A DNA stretch of 40,097 nt from Clostridiales bacterium (GCA_021205725.1 JAJPWY010000056.1:1-40097); one strand, 5' to 3'. Counted from the first letter of the stretch, positions 1-11,068 are shown. A program made the numbers and translations. Notes: a model not told the origin generated them from the letters alone.

Positions 1-1115
1 AGCTGGTTCATGGTGCCGGAGTGGTCCTCACGGGTCTTGCCTGCGCCGATGCCCTTGTCCTTCAGACGGGACAGGGAGGGCAGCACGTCGATGGGGGGCA
101 TCACGTTCTTCCGGTACAGCTCCCGGGACAGGATGACCTGGCCCTCGGTGATATAGCCCGTCAGGTCGGGGATGGGGTGGGTCTTGTCGTCCTCGGGCAT
201 GGTGAGGATGGGTATCATGGTGATGGAGCCTGGCTTGCCTAGCTGACGACCCGCCCGCTCGTACATGGTGGCGAGGTCGGTGTACAGATAGCCGGGATAT
301 CCGCGGCGGCCGGGGACCTCCTTCTTGGCGGCGGAGATCTCCCGCAGGGCCTCGGCATAGTTGGTGATGTCGGTCATAATGACCAGCACGTGCATGTCCT
401 TCTCAAAGGCCAGATACTCTGCGGCGGTCAGGGCCATACGGGGGGTGGAGATACGCTCCACGGCGGGGTCGTTGGCCAGGTTGACGAACATCACTGCCCG
501 GTCGATGGCGCCGGTGCGCCGGAACTCCTGGACAAAGTACTCCGATTCCTCGAAGGTGATGCCGATGGCGGCAAAGACCACGGCGAACTTGGAGGAGTCG
601 TCCAGCACCTTGGCCTGCCGGGCGATCTGGGCCGCCAGCTGGTTGTGGGGCAGGCCGGAGCAGGAGAAGATGGGCAGCTTCTGTCCACGAACCAGAGTGT
701 TCAGTCCGTCGATGGCGGAAATGCCGGTCTGGATGAACTCGTTGGGGTAGTCCCGGGCGGCGGGGTTCATGGCAAGGCCGTTGATGTCCTTGTACTCCTC
801 CGGGAGGATGGCGGGGCCGTCGTCGATGGGCTCGCCCATGCCGGAGAACACCCGCCCCAGCATGTCCTCGGACACTCCCAGCTCCAGGGGATGGCCCAGG
901 AAGCGGACCTTGGACTGGGCCAGATTGATGCCGGCGGAGGGCTCGAAGAGCTGGACCACGGCCCTGTCGCCGTTGACCTCCAGCACCTTGCCCCGGCGGC
1001 GCTCCCCGTCGGGCAGGGCGATCTCCACCAGCTCGTCATAGGTGACGCCCTCCACCCGGCGCACCACCATCAGCGGGCCGGAGATCTCACTGATCGTCTT
1101 ATATTCCTTGATCAT
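1..1115 (-). CDS. atpB: V-type ATP synthase subunit B (C-terminus outside window)
   Basis: Non-catalytic nucleotide-binding subunit of the V1 headpiece (NtpB in Enterococcus). It alternates with subunit A in the A3B3 ring. The frame opens [18 protein letters not shown], typical of the family, and is open through the window edge, where it reads [17 protein letters not shown], a conserved B-subunit stretch. About 371 codons are visible of the usual 460 or so, so roughly the last fifth is missing. The ATG shares its A with the TGA of the A subunit (TGATG at 1113-1117), which implies translational coupling. It is the last visible gene of the operon; subunit D would be expected next, outside the window. 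The identity is certain; only the 3' end is unseen. Confidence 0.97.
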   Translation of the reverse strand, partial: MIKEYKTISEISGPLMVVRRVEGVTYDELVEIALPDGERRRGKVLEVNGDRAVVQLFEPSAGINLAQSKVRFLGHPLELGVSEDMLGRVFSGMGEPIDDGPAILPEEYKDINGLAMNPAARDYPNEFIQTGISAIDGLNTLVRGQKLPIFSCSGLPHNQLAAQIARQAKVLDDSSKFAVVFAAIGITFEESEYFVQEFRRTGAIDRAVMFVNLANDPAVERISTPRMALTAAEYLAFEKDMHVLVIMTDITNYAEALREISAAKKEVPGRRGYPGYLYTDLATMYERAGRQLGKPGSITMIPILTMPEDDKTHPIPDLTGYITEGQVILSRELYRKNVMPPIDVLPSLSRLKDKGIGAGKTREDHSGTMNQ

Positions 1116-2884
1116 CAGTACTCCTCTCCCTTCTCTGCGATGGCGGAGATCTGGGCCTCCATATCGCTGCGGATCCGGGCGTAGACCTCCTCATACTGGT
1201 CGGGGTTCACCGTCTTGGCCCGGCCGATGCCCACCCGGGCGTCGATCTCGAACAGCTCGTTCAGGTCGGCGTGCTTCTCCAGGGCGGCCCGGCACAGGGT
1301 CTCGTAGTCCAAAATCAATCCCAGCATCAGGTCCTGACGCTTGTACTCGGAGAAGGAGTCGATGTCCACAAAGGCGTTCTGCTGGAGGAAGTCCTCCCGG
1401 ATCATCTTGGCCACCTCCAGGGTGAGCTGGTCGTTGGGGGACAGGGAGTCCTTGCCCACCAGCTGGACGATCTCGTTCAGGCTGGACTCCTCCTGGAGCA
1501 GAGCCATGGCCCGCTCCCGGCGGCGCATGAACTGGGGCCCCAGATGCTCGTCAAACCAGGGCTTCAGCGAGTCCAGATAAAGGCTGTAGGAGTTGAGCCA
1601 GTTGATGGCCGGGAAGTGACGGCGATAGGCCAGAGAGGAGTCCAGGGACCAGAACACCTTGACGATACGCATGGTGGCCTGGGACACCGGCTCGGACAGG
1701 TCGCCGCCCGGAGGGGACACGGCGCCCACGGCGGTCAGAGAGCCCCGGCGGTCCTCCTCCCCGCCCAAGCAGGAGACCATGCCCGCCCGCTCGTAGAACT
1801 GGGCCAGACGGGAGGTCAGGTAGGCGGGATAGCCCTCCTCGCCGGGCATCTCCTCCAGACGGCCGGACATCTCGCGGAGGGCCTCGGCCCAGCGGGAGGT
1901 GGAGTCGGCGATGACGGCCACGTCGTAGCCCATGTCGCGGAAGTACTCGGCGATGGTGATGCCGGTGTAGATGGACGCCTCACGGGCGGCCACCGGCATA
2001 TCGGAGGTGTTGGCGATGAGCACCGTCCGCTTCATCAGCGTCTCCCCGGTGCGGGGGTCGATGAGCTCGGGGAACTCCCGGAGCACGTCCGTCATCTCGT
2101 TGCCACGCTCGCCGCAGCCGATGTAGACCACGATGTCCACGTCGGACCACTTGGCCAGGGCGTGCTGCACCACCGTCTTGCCGGAGCCGAAGGGGCCGGG
2201 GACGGCGGCGGTGCCGCCCTTTGCCACCGGGAACAGGGTGTCGATGACCCGCTGTCCGGAGCAGAGAGGCTCTCTGGGGGGATATTTCTTCTTGTAGGGG
2301 CGGCCCACACGGACGGGCCACTTCTGCATCATGGTCAGGTTGACCCGCTCGCCGTCGGCGGTCTCCAGCACGGCCACGGTGTCCAGCACCGTGTAGGAGC
2401 CGGAGGAGATGGAGACGATCTTACCGCTGAGCTTGACGGGCACCATGATGCGGTGCTCGGTGGAGGCGGTCTCCTGGACGGTGCCGATGATGTCGCCGCC
2501 CACGACCTGGTCGCCCACCTTGGCGGTGGCGACAAAGTCCCACTTCTTTTCCCGGTCCAGGGCGGGGACCTCCACGCCGCGGCGGATGTTGTGGCCGCAG
2601 ACCTTCATAATGCCTTCCAGCGGGCGCTGGATGCCGTCATAGATATTCTCCAGCAGACCGGGACCCAGCTCCACGGACAGGGGGGTGCCGGTGGTGACCA
2701 CCTCTGCGCCCGGCCCGACGCCGGAGGTCTCCTCATAGACCTGGATGGAGGCGGAATCCCCCTCCATGTTCAGGATCTCGCCGATCAGCCGCTGCTCACC
2801 CACACGAACCACGTCGGACATATTGGCGTCCGCCATGCCGGTGGCGACCACCAGCGGGCCGGACACCTTGACGATCTTGCCCAT
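1115..2884 (-). CDS. atpA: V-type ATP synthase subunit A (catalytic)
   Basis: Catalytic ATPase subunit of the cytoplasmic V1 sector (NtpA). The 589-residue length matches the family, including the extra non-homologous region (about residues 110-190) that separates V/A-type A subunits from F-type beta. The P-loop GPFGSGKT lies at residues 230-237, and the catalytic glutamate is in the GER motif at about residue 259. Further family motifs are [19 protein letters not shown] and SGDFSEP-like [10 protein letters not shown]. It starts at ATG 2884 behind an AGAAGG-type site. It lies 60 nt downstream of atpF and overlaps atpB by one base. Together with the neighbouring genes this is a complete A/V-type rotary enzyme. 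Direction (ATP synthesis or ion pumping) cannot be told from sequence. Confidence 0.98.
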   Translation of the reverse strand: MGKIVKVSGPLVVATGMADANMSDVVRVGEQRLIGEILNMEGDSASIQVYEETSGVGPGAEVVTTGTPLSVELGPGLLENIYDGIQRPLEGIMKVCGHNIRRGVEVPALDREKKWDFVATAKVGDQVVGGDIIGTVQETASTEHRIMVPVKLSGKIVSISSGSYTVLDTVAVLETADGERVNLTMMQKWPVRVGRPYKKKYPPREPLCSGQRVIDTLFPVAKGGTAAVPGPFGSGKTVVQHALAKWSDVDIVVYIGCGERGNEMTDVLREFPELIDPRTGETLMKRTVLIANTSDMPVAAREASIYTGITIAEYFRDMGYDVAVIADSTSRWAEALREMSGRLEEMPGEEGYPAYLTSRLAQFYERAGMVSCLGGEEDRRGSLTAVGAVSPPGGDLSEPVSQATMRIVKVFWSLDSSLAYRRHFPAINWLNSYSLYLDSLKPWFDEHLGPQFMRRRERAMALLQEESSLNEIVQLVGKDSLSPNDQLTLEVAKMIREDFLQQNAFVDIDSFSEYKRQDLMLGLILDYETLCRAALEKHADLNELFEIDARVGIGRAKTVNPDQYEEVYARIRSDMEAQISAIAEKGEEY

Positions 2885-2944
2885 AGGTTTTCTACCTTCT
2901 TTCTTATCGGTTCACCGGGAAACGAGGTCTCCCGGCTCCCTTCG

Positions 2945-3262
2945 TTATAATATGTCGGCTCCCACGGCCCGCTCCACGGAATCGGTGATGTTCTGCATCC
3001 CGATGCCCAGAGAGCCGTCCTTGCCGGGGATGAGGATGATGGCCGGCATGACCTCGTCCTTATATCGGTTGATCTCGTCCTGCATCTGGACGGCGAGCTG
3101 CTCCGTCAGGTAGATAATGGCGGTCTCCCCGTCCCTTGCCAGCTGGTGGAGGGTCTTTTTGGCGACCTCCACCGTCTCGGCAGTGTGGACATCCAGACCC
3201 AGCGCCTGGAAGCCCAGAACGCTCTCCCGGTCCCCCAGTACGGCGATCTTATACATAGACAT
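2945..3262 (-). CDS. atpF: V-type ATP synthase subunit F
   Basis: Small central-stalk subunit of V1 (called NtpG in Enterococcus hirae) that contacts subunit D. The protein has about 105 residues. It begins MSMYKIAVLGDRESVLGFQALG, with the conserved GDRDSVLGF-like signature near the N-terminus, and ends in a region resembling IIPIPGKDGSLGIG followed by a short helix. Three starts are close together (GTG 3265, ATG 3262, ATG 3256). I chose ATG 3262 because AGGAAAGG sits about 7 nt upstream. The 5' end overlaps the 3' end of atpC by 14 bases. It lies between atpC and atpA, the order seen in Thermus and Enterococcus. Confidence 0.93.
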   Translation of the reverse strand: MSMYKIAVLGDRESVLGFQALGLDVHTAETVEVAKKTLHQLARDGETAIIYLTEQLAVQMQDEINRYKDEVMPAIILIPGKDGSLGIGMQNITDSVERAVGADIL

Positions 3263-4250
3263 CACGCAGCCTTTCCTGGATGACGCTGACGGGCAGGCCC
3301 GCCAGACGACCGGTCATAATAATACGGATGGCGGTAAACTCGTTGTCCCGGGCCGCCAGATAGGCGATGACCGGCTGCTCTCCAAAGGCCACCTGCCGGG
3401 CGGTGGAGAGATAGGCCGCCTGGGCGTTGTCGCAGGCCTTCTCGAAGGCGGTGAGACTGCCCCCCTGGGCGGCGGTCTGCCCCAGGGCAGCGGCCTCCGC
3501 CAGCAGGCCGGAGCCGTAAATCTGCTCCAGCTCGGCAGAGCCGTCCGCCGCCGCTGTCACCCGCTCCGGAGGGACGCTGCCTCCCCGGAAGAGGACGGTC
3601 TTTAAGAAGTCGCTGTCCTTTCCCATCCGGCGCACCCGAACCAGGCTGCGCAGGTTGGCGGCGTCCACCATCAGGGCCACGTACCCCTCCAGGAAGGAGG
3701 ATCCGGTCTCCGCCGCCATGTCCGCCATCTCCCGGAAGTAGGCCTGATCCAGCAGGAAGTCCGCCTGCTGCGGGTCCTTTGTGGACGCCAGCAGCCCACG
3801 GGCCTCCAGCATGGCCTGGGCCAGGGGTTTGGGCAGATCGCTCAGCTCCCCCTCCGCCAGGGCCTTTGCCAGAGCTGCCCCGGGGACCCGGCCGGTGTCC
3901 ACCAGAAGGCGGCTGGCGTCCGTTCCCCTGGCCTCGCTCTTGAGCAGAACCTTGGCGTTGTGGTAGTCATATTTGATTTTGAACACGTCCACCAGACGGC
4001 GGTTCGGCACGAACTGGGTGACGTCGGCGATGACCTCGTCCCGGGCGTGGGCCAGCATCCGGTTGACTGCGTCCACGTCCACCACGGTCAGCTCCTCATA
4101 GCCGCACTCCGTCAGCACCTTGGCCGCCTCCTCGTTGGTGGAGGCCTCCAGCATCCGCTCCATCCTGGAACGGGTCAGCAGCCCGTTCTCCAGCGCCCGG
4201 ATACGGGCGGACAGGAACAGATAGTCGGTATCCTTGATTTTTTTAGACAA
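3249..4250 (-). CDS. atpC: V-type ATP synthase subunit C
   Basis: Subunit C (NtpC, d-type) forms the funnel that couples the central stalk to the proteolipid ring. The protein has 333 residues, the usual size, and is mostly helical. It opens with DTDYLFLSARIRALENGLLT, typical of the family, and repeats the YDYHNAKVLLK motif. The start is TTG at 4250, well supported by AAGGAGG spaced 7 nt upstream (minus strand); no ATG fits better. The 3' end overlaps atpF. It lies 27 nt downstream of atpE. Confidence 0.95.
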   Translation of the reverse strand: MSKKIKDTDYLFLSARIRALENGLLTRSRMERMLEASTNEEAAKVLTECGYEELTVVDVDAVNRMLAHARDEVIADVTQFVPNRRLVDVFKIKYDYHNAKVLLKSEARGTDASRLLVDTGRVPGAALAKALAEGELSDLPKPLAQAMLEARGLLASTKDPQQADFLLDQAYFREMADMAAETGSSFLEGYVALMVDAANLRSLVRVRRMGKDSDFLKTVLFRGGSVPPERVTAAADGSAELEQIYGSGLLAEAAALGQTAAQGGSLTAFEKACDNAQAAYLSTARQVAFGEQPVIAYLAARDNEFTAIRIIMTGRLAGLPVSVIQERLRDVYV

Positions 4251-4277
4251 TTCGTTCCCTCCTTATACAGGAGTGGC

Positions 4278-4877
4278 TCAGGCAAAGAGCACCCCGGCCA
4301 CCTCGCCGGAGACGCTGCTCCGAGCCTCCCGAACCAGTGCCTCAAAGGTGCAGTTAATCTCCACATCGCCGTCGGCCAGGATCACGCCGCCCCGGAAGCC
4401 TCTGGACTCCTGGGACAGGGTCAGCAGACCGACCCTGCCCGACTTGGCCAGCAGCAGGTTGGCTTTTGTGGCCACCTTGACCCCGTAGCGGGCCCGGTCG
4501 GTCTGGGAGAGGATGAGCTGCTCCCGGCCGGTGGAGACGGCGGACACCGTCAGCTTCGCCAGCAGATCCACATAGTCGTTCTCCGGCAGGCTGCACAGCC
4601 GCTCCAGGGCCAGGTCAAAGGCCCTGTCCAGCATCTCCTGCTTGGCAGACAGCAGCTGCTGGCGGCCCTCCCGCTCGGCGGCGCTGACCAGGCGGCTCTC
4701 CCGCTCGGCGGCGGCAGCCTCGCCCCGGACCTTCGCGTCCTGAGCGATCTGCTCCGCCTGGGCTTGATAACGGGCGGAGATCTCACCGGCCTGGGTTCTG
4801 GCCTGGGCCAGGATCTCCTCCGCCTCCTGGCGGGCGTCCCCGGCGATGCGCTGGGTGATTTTATCAATTCCGTTCAT
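4278..4877 (-). CDS. atpE: V-type ATP synthase subunit E
   Basis: Peripheral-stalk subunit that pairs with the G/H subunit to hold the head against rotation. The 199-residue protein has a long Ala/Glu/Arg/Gln-rich N-terminal helix (roughly residues 5-95) and a compact C-terminal domain, where GGVILADGDVEINCTFEA matches the conserved GGfvl.dGdieiN.Tfe region. It starts at ATG 4877. The helix composition predicts a heterodimeric coiled coil with the product at 7330-7644. It lies between the proteolipid gene and atpC in the operon. Confidence 0.93.
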   Translation of the reverse strand: MNGIDKITQRIAGDARQEAEEILAQARTQAGEISARYQAQAEQIAQDAKVRGEAAAAERESRLVSAAEREGRQQLLSAKQEMLDRAFDLALERLCSLPENDYVDLLAKLTVSAVSTGREQLILSQTDRARYGVKVATKANLLLAKSGRVGLLTLSQESRGFRGGVILADGDVEINCTFEALVREARSSVSGEVAGVLFA

Positions 4878-4908
4878 CGTCTTCCCGCCTTTCCCTTTCC
4901 TGCAGTCA

Positions 4909-7329
<2,421 letters not shown>

Positions 7330-7330
<1 letters not shown>

Positions 7331-7644
7331 CAGGCATCCACCACCTTTCTTACGATCAGTGACGCTGCTTCTTCAAGCCGTCCCCCGGCCCTGCTGCGCA
7401 GCTTGTCGGCGTCCGCAGCGGCCTGGGCGCGGATCTGTGCGATCTCGCCCGCCGCGTTCTCTTCCGCCTGGGCCAGCATCTGCTTTGCCAGGGCGTCGCC
7501 CCCGGCCTGGGCATCCTGCACGGCCTGCCGCCCGGCGCGCTCCGCCTCTGCGATCAGGCTTTTGGCCTTCTGAGCGGCCTGGGCTTTTTCCGTCCGGCCC
7601 TGCTCCTCTGCCAGAGTGACCTGCTTGACTGCTTCCAAAGACAT
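7330..7644 (-). CDS. V-type ATP synthase subunit G/H-like (peripheral stalk)
   Basis: First gene of the ATPase operon. The 104-residue product is almost entirely charged Ala/Glu/Lys/Gln helix (about residues 1-75) with a short C-terminal hydrophobic patch (LIVRKVVDA). That pattern fits the G/H peripheral-stalk subunit (NtpF in Enterococcus, AtpG in Thermus), the partner of subunit E. The sequence is too low in complexity to identify by motif, so the call rests on size, coiled-coil composition and first position before atpI, the canonical place. It starts at ATG 7644 with AAAGGCGG upstream. The ATP operon promoter lies about 115-140 nt upstream. Confidence 0.85.
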
Positions 7645-7756
7645 CGTCTCACCGCCTTTCTGTTTGGATTGTTCATACTCGTCCCCTGTTCAGTCCGCCG
7701 GAGTTGCTTCTCTCCGGCCGGGACGATTTAGTAACCCATTCTATTGAACATTCTTC

Positions 7757-7785
7757 ATTATAGCAACCTCTTTACAGAAAAGCAA
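7757..7785 (-). promoter_or_regulatory. sigma-A promoter of the V-ATPase operon
   Basis: On the minus strand, -35 TTGCTT (7780-7785) and -10 TATAAT (7757-7762, perfect consensus) are separated by 17 bp. Transcription should start near 7750 and leave about a 105-nt leader before the first gene. A small inverted repeat (GTTTGT/ACAAAC, 7792-7809) sits immediately upstream of the -35. Confidence 0.8.
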
Positions 7786-7822
7786 CCGGAAGTTTGTTCG
7801 TTTACAAACAATTCAAAATGCA

Positions 7823-7855
7823 AAAATGCAGGATGAAACAACGATCCTGCATTTT
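7823..7855 (-). terminator. intrinsic terminator after marR
   Basis: A 12-bp perfect stem (AAAATGCAGGAT, 7823-7834, with ATCCTGCATTTT, 7844-7855) and a 9-nt loop. On the minus strand the stem runs into a T-rich stretch. It sits between marR and the ATPase promoter and so insulates the operon from marR transcription. Confidence 0.85.
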
Positions 7856-7932
7856 CCCTCTATATTTTCTTTTTTCCGGCCGCTCCTGTCCTGTCGAGCA
7901 GCATTTCTGTGCCTGCGTCCCTGACGTCCTTC

Positions 7933-8361
7933 TCATTTGCTCAGAGCGTCGCAGAAAATATTCAGTCCCTTGAGGATCATATCCTGATCCTCCTCGCTGA
8001 GGCCCTTTAATGCGTCGGCAAAGCGGTTGGTGGCATAGCTTGCCGTCTCCGTTCTGATCTCCCGATAGTGGTCAGTGACCTGCACGAATATTTTCCGGCG
8101 ATCCTGATCGGACCGCACACGCTGCACCAGATCCAGCCGCTCCAGACGGTCAACCACGCCGGAGGTGGTGCTGTTGGCGCTACCGGTGGCCTTGGCCAGC
8201 TCACTGATGGGCATGGGGCCGTCGGCATCCAGGATCATTAATGTAATCGTCTGAGGATAGGTCAGGTTCAATCGACCCAGATAGCCCTGGGAGCGGATGG
8301 AGACCTGTCTGCTAGCCTTTAAAAAGGCGTGGAGGATCTGGTTTGCTTTTTCGGTCATCAT
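7933..8361 (-). CDS. MarR family transcriptional regulator
   Basis: The 142-residue protein has the MarR architecture: helices at both ends for dimerisation and a central winged helix-turn-helix. The recognition region (PMPISELAKATGSANSTTSGVVDRLERLDLV, about residues 48-78) and the wing (RVRSDQDRRKIFVQVTD) are clear. It starts at ATG 8361 or the adjacent ATG 8358, both behind AAGGAGG. It is divergent from an ABC-type permease, the classic layout in which a MarR repressor controls its neighbour and itself. A 15-bp palindrome over the neighbour's -10 and a 13-bp palindrome over its own -35 are candidate operators. The ligand is unknown. Confidence 0.92.
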   Translation of the reverse strand: MMTEKANQILHAFLKASRQVSIRSQGYLGRLNLTYPQTITLMILDADGPMPISELAKATGSANSTTSGVVDRLERLDLVQRVRSDQDRRKIFVQVTDHYREIRTETASYATNRFADALKGLSEEDQDMILKGLNIFCDALSK

Positions 8362-8412
8362 TGCTGACTCCTCCTTGTGGTATGGCTCGCAAACGCCATT
8401 TTGCTGTCATTT

Positions 8413-8441
8413 ATCATAGTCCTCATTTTCTCGTTCGTCAA
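8413..8441 (-). promoter_or_regulatory. sigma-A promoter of marR
   Basis: Minus-strand -35 TTGACG (8436-8441) and -10 TATGAT (8413-8418) with a 17-bp spacer, about 50 nt before the marR start. Confidence 0.8.
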
Positions 8442-8451
8442 TGAATCATTG
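8439..8451. promoter_or_regulatory. 13-bp palindrome over the marR -35
   Basis: CAATGA-A-TCATTG is a perfect inverted repeat (6-1-6) that covers the first half of the marR -35 box. Its position would suit a repressor site. It differs in sequence from the palindrome at 8598-8612, so one protein may not bind both. Operator function is inference. Confidence 0.45.
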
Positions 8452-8577
8452 CCGTTATTTACGCTTTATTTACACTTTCTCCGACATTCGTATGAAAAAC
8501 CCGCCTCTCTTAGCCTTTCTCCTTCCTCCATAATTTTCCAGCCTCTCCGCCTGTCCGTCGCCCCTCGCCTCCACTTA

Positions 8578-8606
8578 TTGACAAATCCCCCTCTGCGTCG
8601 TATACT
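8578..8606 (+). promoter_or_regulatory. sigma-A promoter of the ABC-2 permease gene
   Basis: Consensus -35 TTGACA (8578-8583), 17-bp spacer and -10 TATACT (8601-8606). This is one of the strongest promoters in the window and would need repression, consistent with the overlapping palindrome. Transcription should start near 8613, about 35 nt before the gene. Confidence 0.85.
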
Positions 8607-8612
8607 ATACGA
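8598..8612. promoter_or_regulatory. 15-bp palindrome over the permease -10 (candidate MarR operator)
   Basis: TCGTATA-C-TATACGA is a perfect 7-1-7 inverted repeat that contains the whole -10 box. Binding there would block RNA polymerase. MarR dimers bind palindromes of this size, and a marR gene is divergently transcribed next door. A lone half site TCGTAT is at 8488-8493. Assignment to this MarR is inference. Confidence 0.65.
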
Positions 8613-8648
8613 TATTTCCATCCAAACACCTGGAAAGGAGATCTGTCG

Positions 8649-9536
8649 ATGGATTCCATAGGCATTTTGCTTCTGGGACTACTGGTGGTTCTTGCCCTTG
8701 CCATCTACCGGCGGGTGGAGTCGCCGCAACCCCAAAAGGGGAGCACCTTCTTCGTAATGCGCTTTCTGTCGGATATCCGACGTTATAAGAATTATATCTT
8801 CTATTCCGCCAAATGCTCTTTAAAGGACGAGGTGGCCGGCTCCTTTCTGAACTGGGCCTGGCTCATTCTTAATCCGGTCATGTTCATGCTGGTCTATGCC
8901 TTCGTACAGATCATCATATTTGGCGGCACCACCCAATATCTGGCCGCTTTCGTCTTTATCGGTATGGCAAGCTGGAACTTCTTCAACGCCTGCGTCTCCG
9001 GAAGCGTCCGGACGATCAAGCGGTATGAGGGCATCATTTCAAAGGTATATGTGCCTAAATTTGTTTTCACCCTCTCCAATATGCTGGTCAACGGCTTCAA
9101 GCTGCTGGTGTCTATTGGCTTGATCGTTGCCTCCATGATCGTATATCAGGTTCCCCCGTCCTGGACGATGCTGTGGTTTATTCCCCTGCTGCTTCTGCTG
9201 TTTCTGTTGACCTTTGGTATATCCTGTATCCTGATGCATACCGGTGTTTTTGTAGACGATATGGCCAGCATCGTTCCCATCGTCCTGCGGTTGATGTTTT
9301 TTGTCTCCGGCATCTTCTACGATCTGGAGGGCAAGCTGGATGGCGCTCTCGGCGTCCTGGTGGAGCGGTTTAACCCCATGGCGTTTATTATTGCCCAGTC
9401 CCGTCACGTTCTCCTCTACGGAGAAGGCCTTGATCTGCCCTGGTTCTTCACATGGATAGCCATCAGCCTTGTCCTCACTGCGATCGGCATCAGCCTGATT
9501 TACAGATATGAGCGTCGGTACGTCAAAACTGTCTGA
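8649..9536 (+). CDS. ABC-2 type transporter permease (polysaccharide/teichoic acid export-like)
   Basis: The 295-residue integral membrane protein resembles the Wzm/TagG/KpsM permease family that exports surface glycans. It has the family's N-terminal amphipathic stretch (IRRYKNYIFYSAKCSLKDEV, near residues 44-63), then FLNWAWLILNPVMFMLVYAF and about six membrane segments. It also has an extra hydrophobic segment at residues 3-19, not typical of the short members. Late motifs are RLMFFVSGIFYDLEG and RFNPMAFIIAQSRHVLLYG. It starts at ATG 8649 with AAAGGAG upstream. No ATPase partner gene is next to it; one must be supplied from elsewhere if it works as an ABC exporter. The substrate is unknown. 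A glycosyltransferase follows. Confidence 0.88.
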   Translation: MDSIGILLLGLLVVLALAIYRRVESPQPQKGSTFFVMRFLSDIRRYKNYIFYSAKCSLKDEVAGSFLNWAWLILNPVMFMLVYAFVQIIIFGGTTQYLAAFVFIGMASWNFFNACVSGSVRTIKRYEGIISKVYVPKFVFTLSNMLVNGFKLLVSIGLIVASMIVYQVPPSWTMLWFIPLLLLLFLLTFGISCILMHTGVFVDDMASIVPIVLRLMFFVSGIFYDLEGKLDGALGVLVERFNPMAFIIAQSRHVLLYGEGLDLPWFFTWIAISLVLTAIGISLIYRYERRYVKTV

Positions 9537-9546
9537 GCGTATTCCC

Positions 9547-9574
9547 GCCTGCCGGAGGCTGCCCTTCGGCAGGC
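9547..9574 (+). terminator. probable terminator after the permease gene
   Basis: An 8-bp perfect GC stem (GCCTGCCG, 9547-9554, with CGGCAGGC, 9567-9574) starts 10 nt after the permease stop, followed by the modest U-run TGTTCT. The weak tail makes it a partial terminator at best. Confidence 0.55.
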
Positions 9575-9664
9575 TGTTCTGTCTGGAGCGCACAGCCGTG
9601 CGTTTCCACAGCAGTACAGCCTGCCGCTATTTTTAAAATCTGTATAAACTTCTCTCATCTCCGC

Positions 9665-9693
9665 TTGCGTTCCGGGGAAAAAGCAGATACAAT
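9665..9693 (+). promoter_or_regulatory. promoter of the glycosyltransferase gene
   Basis: -35 TTGCGT (9665-9670), 17-bp spacer, -10 TACAAT (9688-9693). With the terminator-like hairpin upstream it suggests that the glycosyltransferase has its own transcript. Confidence 0.65.
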
Positions 9694-9783
9694 ATCATTG
9701 TGTGAGATCGTCCCCGGGACTCCGGCGACTTGTCGGATCTGTCTCGGGCTGTTTGTCTTTTTTTCGGGAAAGGAGGGAGCGTC

Positions 9784-10902
9784 ATGTCCTACATTCTCTG
9801 TCTGAGCAGCTCCCGTTGGCTGAAACAGCCCACCCGGACCCAATGGCTTCTGACACAGCTCAGCCGTCGCCATCAGATCCTTTACTTCCAGCCCGCCCCG
9901 GCCAGATTCACCCGGGATCCCAGGCGGAACGACTATAAGAAGAAGGGCTTTCACCCTCAATCCAACATCACCGTCTATACCCTGCCTCCCATTTACCATC
10001 TGGTGGACTACGATCATCCCCGCCTGCTCCGCTCCAACGTGAAGCGGCTGACCAAATATATTGGGGAAAAAGTCTCTGAGAACCGGGTGCAAAATCCGCT
10101 GCTCTGGGTCTGTTCCCCTCTCTATGCCACGCTGTTAGACGAGCTGGACTGCCGGGGAATCGTCTACGACTGCTATCAGGACTGGCCCCAGTTTGACATC
10201 CGCTGGGAGAGCATCCTGGCCAACCGGGCGGACGTGCTCTTTGCCGCCTCCCCCGGACTGGTGGAGCATCTGGCCCCCTGCAACTCCAACATTGCTCTGC
10301 TGCCCAACGGCTGCGATGTGAAGCTGTTCTCCCGGGCTGACGATTTGACCCTCCAGGTTCCCTCTCTCCTGCTCAAGATCCGTGGGCCGATCTTCGGTTT
10401 TCTGGGGGATGTGAGCGGACGGCTGGATCTCCGCCCCGCCTATCGTGCTGCCCGACAGCACGCCGCCTGGAGCTTTGTCTTTGCCGAGCGATGCAGCCGG
10501 GTCAATCCCCTCTATGAGAAGATGTCCGCTCTGCCCAACGTCCATTTCCTGGGAAAGATCGACCCGGCGGAGCTGCCCGCCTACGGCGCACAGTTCGACG
10601 TGCTCATCGACCTGCTGGAGACGGACGACCCGGATGAGGACGTGGTGCCCAGCCGGATCTATGAGTATCTGGTCATCGGCAAGCCCATCGCTGCCATGTA
10701 TCCCCTCCGGTTCATCCCGGTGTACTCCGACGTGATCTACTCCGGGCGTGACCCCAAGGAGTTCGTAGACGCCTGCTATCAGGCCCTGATGGAGAACAGC
10801 GCCTGGGCCCCCGCCACACGGAGGCGCTACGGTCAGCAGGCGGACTGGTCTGCCCGTGCTGGAGAGGCAGAGCGTATCCTGGAGAGCAACAGTCTCCTGT
10901 AA
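9784..10902 (+). CDS. GT-B fold glycosyltransferase
   Basis: The 372-residue cytoplasmic protein is of the GT4/GT1-like type used in surface polysaccharide synthesis. The N-terminal half holds an acceptor-side Rossmann domain with VYDCYQDW (about 128-135) and LPNGCD (173-178). The C-terminal donor domain starts at FGFLGDVSGRLDL (about 205) and contains PNVHFLGKI (251-259) and the nucleotide-sugar motif VVPSRIYEYLVIGKPIA (287-303). I chose ATG 9784 over the in-frame upstream start at 9730 because AAAGGAGGG lies just before it and the first strand (SYILCLSSSRW) begins there. Donor and acceptor cannot be named. Being next to an export-type permease suggests a cell-envelope glycan role. Confidence 0.85.
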   Translation: MSYILCLSSSRWLKQPTRTQWLLTQLSRRHQILYFQPAPARFTRDPRRNDYKKKGFHPQSNITVYTLPPIYHLVDYDHPRLLRSNVKRLTKYIGEKVSENRVQNPLLWVCSPLYATLLDELDCRGIVYDCYQDWPQFDIRWESILANRADVLFAASPGLVEHLAPCNSNIALLPNGCDVKLFSRADDLTLQVPSLLLKIRGPIFGFLGDVSGRLDLRPAYRAARQHAAWSFVFAERCSRVNPLYEKMSALPNVHFLGKIDPAELPAYGAQFDVLIDLLETDDPDEDVVPSRIYEYLVIGKPIAAMYPLRFIPVYSDVIYSGRDPKEFVDACYQALMENSAWAPATRRRYGQQADWSARAGEAERILESNSLL

Positions 10903-11008
10903 TCGCCCCCCATTTTGCCCCGTGTCCGCAGAAAAACCAATTCCCCGCTCAAAAAAACTGGTTCCGTTGTACAAGCGTTACAAAAAACTTTTTCCCGACC
11001 ATTTTCCC
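10903..11008. other. intergenic stretch upstream of the pur promoter
   Basis: No gene is supported here. A short AT-rich inverted sequence (TTGTACAA, inside GTTGTACAAGCGTTAC) lies near 10966-10982, upstream of the pur -35. I see no clear terminator for the preceding glycosyltransferase gene. Confidence 0.5.
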
Positions 11009-11037
11009 TTGAAACTCCCCATAATATGGGCTAAAAT
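11009..11037 (+). promoter_or_regulatory. promoter of the purine cluster
   Basis: -35 TTGAAA (11009-11014), 17-bp spacer, -10 TAAAAT (11032-11037). Transcription should start near 11044, giving a leader of about 185 nt before purE that holds an intrinsic terminator. Confidence 0.8.
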
Positions 11038-11068
11038 ACACTTGAATAAAGGGTAGGAGGGATCCGCA

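Noticed and set aside
3240-3270. Frameshift joining atpC and atpF
   Set aside because: The overlap is an ordinary operon overlap: atpC ends with TAA in one frame and atpF has its own ribosome binding site and normal N-terminus.
7792-7809. Operator-like inverted repeat GTTTGT/ACAAAC before the ATPase promoter
   Set aside because: Arms are only 6 bp in AT-rich sequence and do not match the marR-permease palindromes; too weak to list as a site.
8377-8661. 94-codon plus-strand frame in the marR-permease intergenic region
   Set aside because: It runs through both divergent promoters and the palindromes, overlaps the permease start and has no family resemblance.
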